Shown in pieces: positions 44,418 through 56,445 of a stretch of 64,000 bases of DNA. Location: assembly GCA_001051155.2 (NCBI GenBank), contig JYIP02000005.1:3286001-3350000 (forward strand), read 5' to 3'. Positions within the stretch are counted from its first letter, which is position 1; each line of letters starts with the position of its first letter. This DNA comes from Chrysoporthe austroafricana. Its lineage: Eukaryota; Ascomycota; Sordariomycetes; Diaporthales; Cryphonectriaceae. The notes beneath the pieces were generated by a model that worked only from the letters and a program-made list of their open reading frames with translations, made no database searches and had not been told where the DNA came from. A program made the translations under genes and the position numbers.

Positions 44418-46790
44418 ATGGCTCCTCGATCCGAGCAGAGCCAATTGAAACGGGCTGCTGTATGTCCCACCCCACTGGTTTGGACGATCACGAACCATGC
44501 CTGCCCTTGCCTACACAAGTTCATGCTATACGCTTGCACAAGTGATGATCGCGTCACCCAGTTGGCTACTAACTCACTTGCTGCCTATCCAGGGCTCACC
44601 TGCCGAGGCCGACCTCGACTCCAAGCGTGTGCGCCGTTCCGAGCGCCTGTCATCGCAACACAAGGACCACAAGAAGACCCCCGTCGATACTAAGCAGCAA
44701 CTTCCTTCGCCAGTCACGCACCTCTCTGCGGACGAGTCCAGCACCCTCTTCAAGGAAGGCACTGCGACGCCGCCTGAGGGCAGACAGAGCCAGGTCCTCC
44801 CACGAGGGGAGGAGGCCTACTCTCAGCTGCAGGCCTTCTCGCAGGGCTTCTCGTCCCCGCCTCAGGACACGCAAGCATTTCCTTCGCAGGTGGTGGATCC
44901 AAACGAGCCATACTCAAAAGAGGTCAAGGATGAGGCCAAGGAGGGCGTCTGGGGCTACCTGTTCCCCCTAAACACCAGGTACGGCGGCAAGTGTGTGGTC
45001 ATGAAGAAGAGAGCCGCCTGTCCACTGCCGGATACGGTGGAAGATATCGTGCCTAAGAAAAAAGGAAAGAAAGCCTTGAAGAAGGAAGAGATCAATTTCG
45101 AGGAGAAGAAGATCACAGGCGTTCCATCCGGAGGCTACCTAATAGGTCGTCATCCCGAATGTGGTAAGTGTACCTTCAGTCAACCATCCTCGAGCGCACT
45201 AATGACTCTGAATAGACATCGTTGTGGACGACCCTAGTGTTTCGAACCGTCACTGCTTGATTTTCACAGAGAACAAGTCTCACGGCCCCGTTACTATTGT
45301 AGAGGATCTGTCCACCAACGGCACGTTCGTAAATGAGGCGATCATCGGACGGAACCAGCGGAGGGAGCTGAAGGAGAACGATGAGGTTGCGGTGCTTGAC
45401 AAGGCCCGGTTCATTTTCAAATATCCTAAATCCCGACAGACCAGCCGATTTCTTCAGCAGTACACCTTGCTGGAGCAGCTTGGCAAGGGCCACTTTGCCG
45501 AGGTGTTTCTCTGCGTCGAGAAGGCCACGGGTCAGAGATATGCGGTGAAGATCTTCACTAAGACGCCTGGGATGGAGGAGAGATCGAAGACGGATGGGCT
45601 CCAACAAGAGATTGCTGTACTGATGGGCGTTAGTCACCCCAACGTATTGTGTCTGAAGGATACTTTCGACGAGAAGCACGCTGTCTTCCTTGTTCTGGAG
45701 CTCGCGCCGAAGGGTGAGCTGTTCAACTTCATTGTCTTGAAACAGAAACTTTCCGAGGACGAGACACGGAAGCTCTTCATCCAGCTCTTCCAGGGTATCA
45801 AGTACTTGGTGAGTCAACTAGACCGACCTGCTGGCGTTGAATTGTTTTCTGACCATCGAAACAGCATGATCGAAACATTGTTCACCGGGACATCAAACCG
45901 GAGAACATTCTCATGGTGGATGATGAACTCCACGTCAAGCTCGCTGACTTCGGCCTCGCGAAGATTATCGGCGAGGAGTCATTCACTACTACACTCTGTG
46001 GCACCCCAAGCTACGTGGCGCCTGAGATCCTGGCTGACGGCAGGCATCGAAAATACACCAAGGCCGTCGACGTCTGGTCGCTTGGCGTGGTAATGTATAT
46101 CTGCCTGTGTGGTTTCCCACCATTCTCGGATGAGCTCTACTCGAGAGAGTTTCCGTACTCGCTCTCGCAACAGATTAGGGAGGGTAAATTCGACTATCCA
46201 TCGCCGTACTGGGATCCAGTTAGTGACTCTGCTCGTAAGTCAACCCGACGAGGCCGCCATCGCGTTTTCTGCTAAATAGCTATCTAGTTGAGCTCATTGA
46301 CTCTATGCTTGTCGTCAACCCTGAAAAGCGCTTCACAGTTGACCAGTGCCTCGCCCATCCCTGGATGACTACGTCAAATCCTGGCGTGAACGACAGCACA
46401 GACGGTCTTGTGGGTGGTCTTGCTGGGCTTGAGATGAATCGCCGTGGTGTCGTCCGTGAGCGTACTCTTCTCTCCAGCATCAACTCTGTCCAAATCACTC
46501 GCATACCCGGCACGGATGGCAGAGATCCCGTCGAAGTATACAAGAAGAATCCTCACACATATGCCACGGAGCCTCGACCCTTCGATGATAGGAATGCAGA
46601 GGAGTTTGTGGCGATGGGTGGAAAGGGTGATCAGGTGCTCTTCGACAACGAGAGGAGTCACTATAGCAAGAACGACATTCCTGCATCTGCCAACGCAGGG
46701 CCTGCCACGACGTCGGTCCGTAACCAAAATGGCAACCACGCAACAAAATCCAAGGCGACTAAGGGGAAGGCCAAGGGTAGTAAGCATTAG
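44418..46790 (+). CDS. FHA-domain checkpoint kinase, CHK2/Cds1/PRD-4 type
   Basis: DNA-damage checkpoint Ser/Thr kinase; in Neurospora the orthologue PRD-4 also links damage to the circadian clock. Exons 44418-44459, 44593-45163, 45216-45808, 45865-46234 and 46288-46790 give 692 aa. The N terminus is rich in SQ/TQ sites (EQSQ, SSQH, RQSQ, YSQL, FSQG, DTQA, PSQV), the usual targets of ATM/ATR. One FHA domain spans about 175-285, with GRHPE and SVSNRH. The kinase domain starts near residue 287: GKGHFAEV, Lys316, catalytic HRDIKPEN (409-416), DFG (430-432), CGTPSYVAPE. The C-terminal tail is basic and may carry a nuclear signal. A single FHA favours CHK2/Cds1 over RAD53, which has two. Confidence 0.93.
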
Positions 46791-48171
46791 TACCGCGACA
46801 TTCCGACCACCCTGACGGCGCGTTTCCAACAGGCTTCGCTGGGGGGCTCATTTGAAATGGAGTTCTGAGGTGTACCCAGCAAACGGGCCAAACATTGCGC
46901 TTCATTGGCAAACTGCCGCCTTTTCGCGGCCATTGAGTATACGCAAACGGCACTGTGTCTCCGTTGTTGCTCTTGTCAGAGTTGACAGTGAGCCTTTGCA
47001 AGGAAGTATGTACTAGAAGGTCGCCAAGGCTTTGGTGTGCAATCGTTTTTAAGATGATTGAAGGAATGGTATCTTTGGTGGGATGCAGCAGTGTGTGCAA
47101 TATCAGGTACAGAGCTGCACATGCATCATTTTGGTTGTCGATCCCTAATTCATTGTACGACGGAAAAGCATGGGCGTTAGGGTGACAACTTATCTCCAGA
47201 ATTGCGGCGACCAGGCCGAACAGATACTTGCGTGTGTTGGCCGAGTTGCTTTTAGCTAGGCGAATTACATGGTATGGCGTGAAGTGTGAATATATTGCAC
47301 TCAGTTACTGTATACTGTATTCCTCTGCCTTTTGCATGTGCCTTTTTTTTTTTTTTTTTTAAGACAGATCACCAACGTTTGCCTAGCAACGGGTGCTTCT
47401 CGAGAACTACTTGACGGACTCGTGCTCACACCTGAATCGTATTTGGATTGACACGACAGTTTGCTTCGATCACTTGTATATTACTATTAAACCTAGTGAA
47501 ACCTAACCTGACCTAGTTTGCCACACTCGGCGCCCACGCCATGCCATGCCAATTTCCTCGTGATAACCGACCGTCCGCCCGCCCGCCGTTCATCACCATC
47601 GTCTTTCGTTCATAATCGTACACCGGACCGGTCCCTCGGTTGATCCCATTTCAAACTTTCCAAGAAAAAGGTCATTGTCAAAGCTCATTTTGCCCTCCCC
47701 CTTGTTTATTCTTTCCATGCGTGATGTGCTTGTGTGTATATATACCTCCTGATGAAGTAGATAGGTGAATGATGTGGTGATGATGATGATGACGATAGTA
47801 TGAGTGTGTCTTGAAGCAAACACCCGAGCCTGACCGATTTCTTGATGGCGACTGGTGCGAGACTAATCTCAAGGTTAAGACTCGCCTCAGTCCTTTGCCA
47901 GAGCTGAATTCCGTGACGCCTTCACAGGTTTCGAGTCCCAATAAGTAGCCCCACCCCTGGGGCACCTCAACTCCGACTTTAACAAGAACCACTGTAGTCT
48001 TTCCAAAAGACGAAGGTGCCGCCGAGCTCTCGTGAAGAAAGGCACGTGTATTTCTCTTGCTCATGACGAAGAGGAAAGCCTGAGCACCACGTTCCTCGCA
48101 TGCACTTCATTTCCCTCCTTATTTTTGCCGCCGCGGTGAATTGGCCAAAAGATCAACGGTACAGAGCAGCC
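46791..48171. other. convergent intergenic region with a poly-T tract
   Basis: About 1.4 kb between the kinase and ArfGAP stop codons. It holds a T run at about 47343-47360 and a GAT-rich microsatellite at about 47771-47792. ORFs (46955-47185, 47593-48064) are unsupported. This long, AT-rich stretch may include extended 3' untranslated regions. Confidence 0.45.
47343..47360 (+). repeat. poly-T tract
   Basis: About 18 consecutive T. It could be the poly(A) end of a minus-strand retroposed sequence or a plain homopolymer; I see no flanking target-site duplication. Confidence 0.85.
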
Positions 48172-51100
48172 CTACCTCTCGGGAATAGGCGACTTGGCCA
48201 AACGGCCGCCAGCGCTTGCGCGCTTCGCGATCCGGTGCTCCTTCTCCCTGTCGCCCTTCTCCTTCGTCGTCAGCAGTGGACTGGCGCCGCTGGGGGCCGA
48301 GCCCACGGTGTCGAGATTATTCGACGCCGACGTTGAGCTAGACATCGACGGCACAGTTGAGCGGCCCCGCCTTTGGTCGAGATAGGCCTGCGCGCTGCGG
48401 CTGAGTGGGAACGCAGGCATGCCTTGTGGCAGTTCCGCGCCATTCTGCAGGAGCATTTCTGCGATGGGGAAAGGCACCGGTTTCCCGTCAGACTGCGGTG
48501 GCGGGGGAAGGGGCAAGCCGCCGGGGGCGGCTGGGTCGGCCGCTGCGAGGGCGAGGAAGACGGCGTGGGTGCCACGTGATTTATCGAGGACATTGGGGTT
48601 CGCACGTAGGGCGAGGGCGTAGATGACTTGCTGGATCTCGTTCTTCTTGATGGCCGCGAGTAGTGTCTCATCGGGTGATGGGTACCGAGAAAGGGTAGAC
48701 GAAATTGGCTCCACGAATGCCCGATCCACATACTTCATGGTGATGAACCTTAACCTCTGCTCGCGAGTCGCTTGTGGCCCTGGCTTCAGGCTAGGATCAA
48801 GTCTACACTCCCAGACCATGTTTGCTACCCGGTTGCCCACTAAGAGGAGAAGCTCGACAATATCGGGCGTGAAGGATGTGATGTCCAGTGTGAGGGATCG
48901 GACTTTGCTGATGTGCGTACCCAGCGACCGATGTATGCCACTGCACTCGATACACAGGATGATGGCAAGATTGATTGATACCCATTCGACCTTGGAACCG
49001 GATCCGCAGTCTGCGCACCAACAATTGCCTTGATCGTTGTCTCGAAGCGCTTGAAGAAGCTTGTCAGGGTGTTCGTCATAAGTGCTGCTCGGAGAACGTG
49101 CTGTCGCAGGGCGTGCACCGACGGTCGTCCGTCGGCCCGGTATTGTAGATGGAGGATGTGCCTGCGCATGGCCAAGCGACGGACTTTTGCCAGTCAAGAT
49201 AGAGCCGATGTCTCTTCTAAAGGAACCGCCAGAATCAATCGACGGAGAGTTGCTCTGTATTGGCTTCTCCTTCACACGGCCTTCGACTGCGCTCTGTAGC
49301 GCATTGTTAATCGCAGTGATCCAATTGTTCATGTCGTCTTCGGATGTCGCTTGGTAGACCCGCTTGAATTGAGGAGTGATGACCTCAAAACAGAAACGTC
49401 GCTCTGCATTTCTGGCCTCTCTTACGGACGCCATCCGTAAGTCGATGGGGTCCATGTGCAGATCAAGCTTTTGCTTCCAATTACTGTACTCTGAGAGCTT
49501 GCCTTGGTCCAAGACAATCCAGAATCTGGAACGTAGTCAGCGGCGAGCTCTATCAGGAAAGAATAATTAAAACGTACTTGTGCCAACCCTGCTTGTTCAG
49601 GTTTCGAGGGTCAACGTGCCCACCAGGCCGGTTCAGAGCCCATAGCAGGCCTTCTTTCCTCTGCGATTCCCTGTCGACAAGTTCCGCGAGTGCGGCATCA
49701 CGTTCCTCGAGATCACGGATGCCTTTGAATTTCTGTGATGGGCTGGCGGCCATCATAGCGTGACCAAGACTTCCTGGCGATCTGGAGAGGTCACCGGTGT
49801 TACTGGCCGAGGAATTCGAGTTGCCGATCGCGATTGCTCTCAATTGTGAGCCGGTACTGTCTGCGCGGCTCATCTCGCCGTCTGAAGCAGCGCCGTTGCC
49901 ATTCGCAGCGCCCGAGCCTGTTGGCGGGACGGATTCAGGCTCCACGTAATTCACGTTGCTCTTCTCTAGAAGTCTTCGCTTCTCTTCTCGCTCTCTGCGT
50001 TGGAACTGGTATTCCTTATCCGCAACTTGCACTTCGCTGGACAATGCCTCCAACTGCGGAAGCAGATTCTCGACCCGCTTAGCCGCCTCCAGGAATGTTC
50101 TCGCCTGCGCATCCGCATATCTAGTGAGGTGAGACAGCACTTCTTGCTCCTTTCGACCTCCGGACAGATCCTGCATGAAAGAGGAGTAGTCGAAGCGCTT
50201 CAGCTCAAAGTTCCGACGCTTTGTCTGATATTTGGTGTCGCTGTGTTTGGCTTTGACCGAGTCTTGTCGTTGGCCGAGATATCGGCCGACATACGCATAG
50301 AAGTCCTTGCTTTCTTCCTCGAAGTCGCGCTTCTTCGCCTCGGCTTGTTTGATGTCCATTGTGTACACCTTGTTGAGTGGCTCTATTACGATCTTCTGTA
50401 GGTTGAGAGCGTTCATTCTCTCGTAGGACAAGATTTCGCGCGCAATCTTGTCAAAGTAATGCTCAATGGCTGGCTGCACCGCATTTGCGTTTGTGGAAGA
50501 AGCTTCCTTCAGTGCTTCTATGAAGCTAACGAAGGACTCGTTCGCTTCTATTTGCGCATTGTGAGCAGCCTCTGCCTTTTTGATCATTCTTTTCATCTGC
50601 GTCCGCATGTTTCCAGTCTTCTGCTCCAGGGCCTTCATCGTCGCCCGAAACACGGGGCCATCGTCTGTTTGTGAGACATCATCGCTGGGTCGCGAGCAGG
50701 AAACATCGACCTTGACAGGCTCTGGAATCGACACCGGTATGGACGGAACGCTGTTAGTATTAGACGGCGAAAGCGGGTTCTTGAACTCAGTCAACGTAGC
50801 TGGTGGTGACGCAGGCTCGTCCATTTCAACGTTGCTGATCCTCGACTCGACGGAATGGGAGGAAGGGCCTCGCGACCTCGGTGGAACGGTCAGGTGGAAG
50901 GGAGGTGGTGAGCTGGGTTGTGCAGCGTATGGAGATACATCTGTGGCCTATTAGGCAAGGACCATGGTCGCGGAGGCTGGTGTACCTACTCTGAACCCAG
51001 AACGAGAAGCTGGCAAGGGTCTGTAACTCGTGTGCGCGCTGGTCGTATTGTACGAACTGTCGACTTGTCAGACCCGCGCAAGACCTTCCCAGTAGTATTT

Positions 51101-51826
51101 TCGTGACGTACACTGCAGGTATTTCTCCAGCCGCCACCAGGATCCTCCGCAGTCTTCGGTGGCTTCCACGTCCACGACCAGTCAAACGTCACACTGGGAC
51201 TGCCCCCAGTGGTAAAGTCCCCAATCAGCTCAACGTTGGAGTTTTTGTGTAGGTTCGGGTCGGCATGGAACTCCCTCGTCACGAGGGTCTCGACCTCTCG
51301 AGGCGTAGATGCGTAGACGTGTGTGAGACCGTTAATCTGCGTGTCCACGGATGCGCTGCTCGGGTCGGCGCTCGGGGGGGAGGTCTGGCGAACGTTGAAG
51401 GTGAACGTGAACATGAGCTCGTCCTCGCTGCTCAGCTTGAGTATGAAAGCGGGCGCGCCCGACGTGGACTCGGTATCCTATAGATCGCCGGCAGGTGGTC
51501 AGTCTCTGGGCGGAATGGTTGCCACTGTCTGGGCACCAGAAGGAGGGGTGGGACTCGACGGACCTGGACGAACTCAATCGGCGTGGTGTCTCCAGCGGGT
51601 CGCGCCGCCGAGACTCTTGTGGCAGGAAATCCGTTCGGGGTTATCTGGATCGACGTGCGCTTGCGGCTATTGCTTATGACAAGCGACGCGATGGACACTG
51701 GAAGAGCACCCGGTCAGCGCGGTCATTCCTGGGGGTCGGTCGCAGGAAGGCCTCGAGCTCACATCGAGTCTGGTCCCTGAGATAGAGAGCAGCGCCCTCG
51801 TCGGGCCTGCTCGAAACATTACCCAT
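48172..51826 (-). CDS. BAR-PH-ArfGAP protein (Csx2/ACAP-like) with N-terminal domain of unknown function
   Basis: GTPase-activating protein for Arf, coupling membrane curvature to vesicle traffic. Six exons on the minus strand: 51763-51826, 51564-51697, 51112-51477, 50990-51056, 49578-50940, 48172-49525; 1115 aa with frame kept throughout. Residues 1-210 form a beta-rich region unlike known ArfGAP parts (SIASLVISNSRKRTSIQITPN, LMFTFTFNVRQ, LIGDFTTGG). A Ser/Pro linker precedes the BAR domain (about 305-515). The PH domain lies at about 640-760 (KQGWHKFWIVLDQG, DDMNNWITAINNA). The ArfGAP zinc finger has Cys835, Cys838, Cys856 and Cys859, and Arg864 in HRSLGTH is the likely catalytic arginine. 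Start: MGNVSSRPDEG has a Gly at position 2, so N-myristoylation is possible. Ankyrin-like sequence follows. Confidence 0.92.
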
Positions 51827-52085
51827 GATGCTGGATCAAGGGCAGCGGGCTGTGCCCAGGTCTGGAAGGGCAGCTGAAGGGTGGGATGATATGGCAACTG
51901 CTGTCGTCGTCGATCGAGGCGCCGGCCGCAATCATGTATACCGGAGGGCTACTTTGTCGATGACAGCAGCGCGGCCGAACGCTAGGAACTGCTTGGAGTC
52001 GAGGAATAATCAGTAAGGGGTCGGAGGCCGCAGTGAGGGGCTCGATGATATCGTTGTCGACGGGGGCGAGGAGTGTAATCCGTAA

Positions 52086-52135
52086 TCGTAGCAGTAGTAG
52101 TAGTAGCGGCAGCAATAAGCAGCAGTAGTAGCAGG
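52086..52135. repeat. imperfect AGT/AGC trinucleotide microsatellite
   Basis: Interrupted CAG/TAG-type triplets (GTAGTAGTAG, GCAGCA) in the upstream region of the ArfGAP gene. Confidence 0.8.
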
Positions 52136-52441
52136 TAGAGCTGATCAAGGGGTCCTGGGCCAGATAGAGAGGCTACAGTTTGGCCGCCGCGGGGTTGGCG
52201 TATTGTGATTGTGCCTGCGGGCGGGCGTGTCTGTGCCTGCTGCTGGCTGCAGGTGAGCCAAAGAGGTCGGATGGGGATGTGGACCTGCGATCTCCCGCAA
52301 TTAAAATGTGAAGGGCAGCTCGCTCTGAAGAAATAAGGTTCGACTGCAACGCAAGTCCGTTCATCCTTAGGCAACCCAGCAGGGCGGGCGCTGCGCTGCC
52401 AGTCAGATCAACATCAGGCTTGGTCTTGGTCAGGGGACGTC

Positions 52442-52477
52442 GACATGGACATGGACATGGACAAGGACATGGACGAG
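52442..52477. repeat. (GACATG)n hexamer repeat
   Basis: About five imperfect copies of GACATG/GGACAT. Translated on the minus strand it gives alternating VH or CP dipeptides, an artefact of the repeat. Confidence 0.8.
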
Positions 52478-53500
52478 GCATGTAGCTGGAATTGGAGTGC
52501 GCCGCGCCGCGCGACTGGAAATCGCCTTGAGTGATCCGGGGCGCTGGCCCCGTTTCCCATTGCTACATAGCACTGCTCCCCTGCGCGCTAAGAATAGCCT
52601 GGGGTATTTATACGCCCGTACATGTACCTCACCTCGCTCTCGACCTCGAGGCCTCGACAGCCGAGTAAGGTCTCTTGACACGGCGTGACACGAGATCCGA
52701 CACGGCACGACGACAGCGCCGGCCACATGGGTATCTCAGCCCTACCGGGCGAGATCAGGGTGATGTAGCCATACGCGCAGCCTCGCCTCCCCCTCTCGCG
52801 CTTTGTCGACATTGTATTGGTGACCTTGGCCTGCGAAAGGATTTCATCCGATCGTCCCTAGCAGCCTTGGGGCTCGTTCCAAGGGACCACCTCGCCAGGA
52901 GCGAGCCGCAGGCCCGGTCCACTGGCCGCAGATGCAGGGGACCTTTATTTTACTCTTGATGATTCTCATCCGGGGACTGCCCAAACAAAAGCTCTTGCCC
53001 CTCGGCCGGCCTGCATCTCACCGTCTCACGAGACCGCAGCGGCCTGTACGGCGTACCCAGGTAAGCCGTGGTCACAAGAAGCAGCCACGCGTCCAATCTC
53101 CCTCGCCTGTCAGCATCTTATTACCCTCGGTACCGGGTCCACCTTGTGGCTAACAACGTCGACATCGCGTCGCTGCCTCGACCCCCTCGGAAACAATGCG
53201 CCGGCAGGATATGCTCGGAAATACGAAGCCAAAGCCTCCCTCAGAGACTCTGCCGCTGACGGTTCGTCCAACACGAACGGCGACGTCGAGTGGTCTGCGC
53301 GCACAAGGCGATCGCTGCTCTGCCTCTGCGGCATTCTCTTGCTCACGAGTCTCATCGGATATCGCTGTCGTTCCACGGGCTATTTATGGGAGCTAGAAGC
53401 CTAGCTGGCCACCAGAGGTGGAGGAGGCTGGGGCGTGTGACCGCCACCACAACGAGCTTCCCAAGTGGGGGAGTGTCTCCTCAAGAGCTAGACATCACAG

Positions 53501-54253
53501 CATGTTAGCCCACCATCTGCGCAAGTCAAAAATTGCAAGCGACTAAACATGGCAGATCACGTCAACAGAATTGCGAACTCCAAACATATCCCCATAGAAG
53601 GACCAACGGTTTAGTGAACTGCTATGGATGGCCTATGGTGGATGAACGTCCTACTACAGCACAATCATGGGCTATTGACGCTTCTTCGCGAGAATATCGG
53701 CATGGACAAAGACGGCCAGTACGCGCAGTTTTGCGACCAAGGGTTGCAGATTCTTGCATGGCATTTGCCTAAAGATTGTGGTCACTACGATTCCCTCAGT
53801 CAAGTGGATCTAGAAATCTTCTCTTTCTGGTTGAGACCTCCACATACGACTGTTGAAAGATCACAAAGACCTTGAAATACTCATCTCGAAGAGCTTTTCT
53901 CGAGATGGACGCCAACAACTGCCGCCCCTGCCGATACGCTTTAGGGCTGGCAGGCGCCCTGAGAGTCAACCACGATCTTGCGATACACCTTTGTTAGGCT
54001 TTTAGATTTGTTAGCGCCCGTGCGCCTCCCCTCCCCCCACCATAAGGCTCTGTTGTCTGGTATGAAGTGAGAGAGCGTTTCCCCAAGCAAGTAGTCATGA
54101 GTCTTTGTCACGAGCATGGAAGCAACAAACAAGATTCCAAAGTTGCGGAACATCGTTACCACTCAGGATATCGCACTCCACTATTACCGGATCAGTGGAT
54201 GATGATGGCGGTTCCGGGCTACCTAGGCAGATCCTGGCACAGATTGGGCATCG
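53501..54253. other. gene-poor sequence, possible gene remnant
   Basis: An open stretch at 53624-53875 (plus) reads LWWMNVLLQHNHGLLTLLRE and QILAWHLPKDCGHYDS, more protein-like than its surroundings, but has no recognised family and no splice context. It may belong to the same decayed locus as the P-loop remnant downstream. Confidence 0.3.
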
Positions 54254-55262
54254 TCGACTGTCTCAGCAACGATATTCAAGTGGCTCAGTCTCTTCGACAG
54301 GGAAGACGATCTCAATGGCCTCGATAAGATCACGATGGGCACCATGTTCACAGTGACAGTTTGTCAGTGTGTTTCGGGCCTTGCAATTCCCTCGTCCGAG
54401 TAGTTGTGCCCGCAGCACAGCGTCATTCCGAACATATCGGACATTGACACCTCAAGGAGTGGTGGGTTACTGTACTACAGCGTTGTCGCTCCCTCCAGCA
54501 CATTCATCTGCAGCATGCCTCTCTACCTACACGTCGTGAACTGCATGCTTCCTGACCTCCGTCTACAACAGCAGCGCGGTGAATCATCGCTCAAGTACGC
54601 TGTCTTTCGGGCCATAATCGAAGTCAGGTCTCTTACCGCCGCCCAGCGCGACCTCTTCATTCAATGCCTTGCACACTAGAGAGTTCCACGGTCGAAAACC
54701 AAGCAAGTTTCAACGGACGCCGTTCCTAGACCAGAGCACAAGTCGCTGCAGGCAACAACTGGGCACCTCGGCCAGGCTAGCTCACAATCATCGATCTCTC
54801 CTGTCCTTGCGTCGAATTTAAAACGGCTCACGCGCTGTTCAGCATCTGCCTGTCTCTTTTCCTCGAGCAGAGCTGGAAATACCCGCGTGGGCCGCATCAT
54901 CGCACTAGATGAAGCCCACAAATACATGAAAGAATCGGCCGAGGCAGGCACCTTGACTGAGCGATTCCTCGCAGCCATCCGGCTACAACGACACCTCGGA
55001 ACGAGGAGCCTCATCCCAACGCCCAAGTGTGTTAAATCTGTGCTCCATGACGATCGAACACTGGTTTACCAGCCCAGGCTGGCTCAAGGCCTTGCGAAAG
55101 CATCTCGCAGGCGTGAGTGCAGTGCTGCGATTTCTCAACAAGATGACAGGCGAGGCCACAGACGGGCTGATCGATGGCGTCAAGGGCCTGCGTGTCGAGG
55201 GCGAGGGGCGAGATATAAGCACGGCTGTATTCGAGCAGACCGTCAGGTTGAGGGTGGGGTAG
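54254..55262 (+). pseudogene. decayed P-loop ATPase-like gene (fungal family with ALDEAHKYM motif)
   Basis: The clearest part runs from about 54878: TRVGRIIALDEAHKYM, then LTERFLAAIRLQRHLGTRS. This matches the Walker B region of a fungal P-loop NTPase family that reads similarly and continues with a STQEPTISP-like segment. Here that segment is damaged, and the match resumes in another frame at about 55023 with LNLCSMTIEHWFTSPGWL and ALRKHLAG, ending at TAG 55260-55262. Upstream pieces (GLDKI and DREDDLN near 54290; RGESSLKYAVFRAIIEV near 54574) may be earlier exons but are separated by stops. No Walker A motif is visible. The frameshift and missing ATP-binding loop argue against an active gene. 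Confidence 0.55.
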
Positions 55263-56445
55263 GCAATGCTGTCTGCACCGAGTGTGGCCCTGGGAGCGAG
55301 TGGGGCGACGAGGATAATAAGGCTTGACTATGGGCTTCTCAAGATCTGCGTGAGGAAGAGGTTCATAGACGATGGTGGACGGAGTACTATGGCCGGTTAG
55401 GGCTGAGCCTCGTTGGGCAGGAGGTTATGACGTTGCAGAGGTCGACTTCTGGACTCTTGTCAATGTTGCTTGCTGCTTCATATTGTTGGATTGTTCTGGT
55501 ACGATTTATACTGTCTCATTTCGCGTTGCCCGATTCTGTGCTAGGGCAGAATTTCCCGGATGAAGCATCTGCACTGCCCCCTGGGGCAATACGTGTAATA
55601 ATGAATTTTCTCAAGGCTCAAGCCCCCCGACCCCTAAACGATTATGATATCTGGCAATCTAGATAACGTGCATTCTCGAAGTATTAAGTCCTGTTGTGGT
55701 TGTCAAACAGCCCATATATATACCTTGTCGTCACAAAGGAAGAGTGACGATCGCATCCTGGGATGCCTATTTTTAAAGAGCATATACTTAGTATAGAGCA
55801 CCATCTAAGTGGAACGTCAGGGCGGGATCTACTATAGTAAGGGGCAGCGCTGCGCCAAGTTCCTTCCGCAGGCGCATTACCCGACTCATTGGCGCCCGCA
55901 ACCCCTGCGAAAAGTACTGCGCTTGAGCTGCACGTTGGCAGATGACGTTGCGCCTGCGCAGGGCGCCAGGCCGCTTTACAGTACCTGAGTACATAGGACT
56001 TGCGGCGGCACTTGGGAGGCGAAACAACCTAAACCTTAGAGGAATCCACCCGACTCCTGAGCACAAGCTTAGGGTCTCCCTTCCACTGCCAGATCGCCCT
56101 CCACCCGCCGTGGCAGAGGAAGGCCAGCCGACACACAGCCTGGGCATACCACTGCGTCGTACTTTTGACCTAATCCCTGAAGGGTGGGACTTGTTTGCCC
56201 AACACCTCGTTTCACCGGATTCTGCCACACCTTTCACCCTGTCCACAAATACGAACAATCATCTGGGAACCGCTGTCAGGCACGAGAAGACCGTTCGAGG
56301 CATGGTTCCAAGAAGATAAGGGGCGGACGTCACTCCCACCACGGTACAACCCGCCCCTGCTCTAGACCATACCTCCAAACCTAACGAGATCGACCCGACC
56401 GACCTCTCTACCTCTCGAGCGACTGGGCCCTCCCCGAAGCTGAAG
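55263..56445. promoter_or_regulatory. intergenic, upstream of the UNC-13-like gene
   Basis: AT-rich between about 55440 and 55790, then GC-richer. An ORF at 55942-56319 has no recognised domain and ends before the leader of the next gene. The last 100 bases are pyrimidine-rich and should contain the start of the next transcript. Confidence 0.4.

Larger units (their letters stand above)
51827..53500. other. ArfGAP upstream region with microsatellites
   Basis: Contains the ArfGAP promoter, a trinucleotide repeat at about 52086-52135 and a hexamer repeat at about 52442-52477. Short Arg/Ser-rich ORFs on both strands reflect GC-rich composition. No gene supported. Confidence 0.4.

Noticed and set aside
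47343..47360. Retrotransposon poly(A) tail
   Set aside because: No reverse-transcriptase-like ORF and no target-site duplication found beside the T run.
52338..52360. tRNA T-arm-like GGTTCGACTGC
   Set aside because: No acceptor stem or anticodon arm could be paired around it.
55942..56319. 125-codon ORF upstream of the UNC-13-like gene
   Set aside because: No domain, no splice context; it overlaps the probable promoter and leader.
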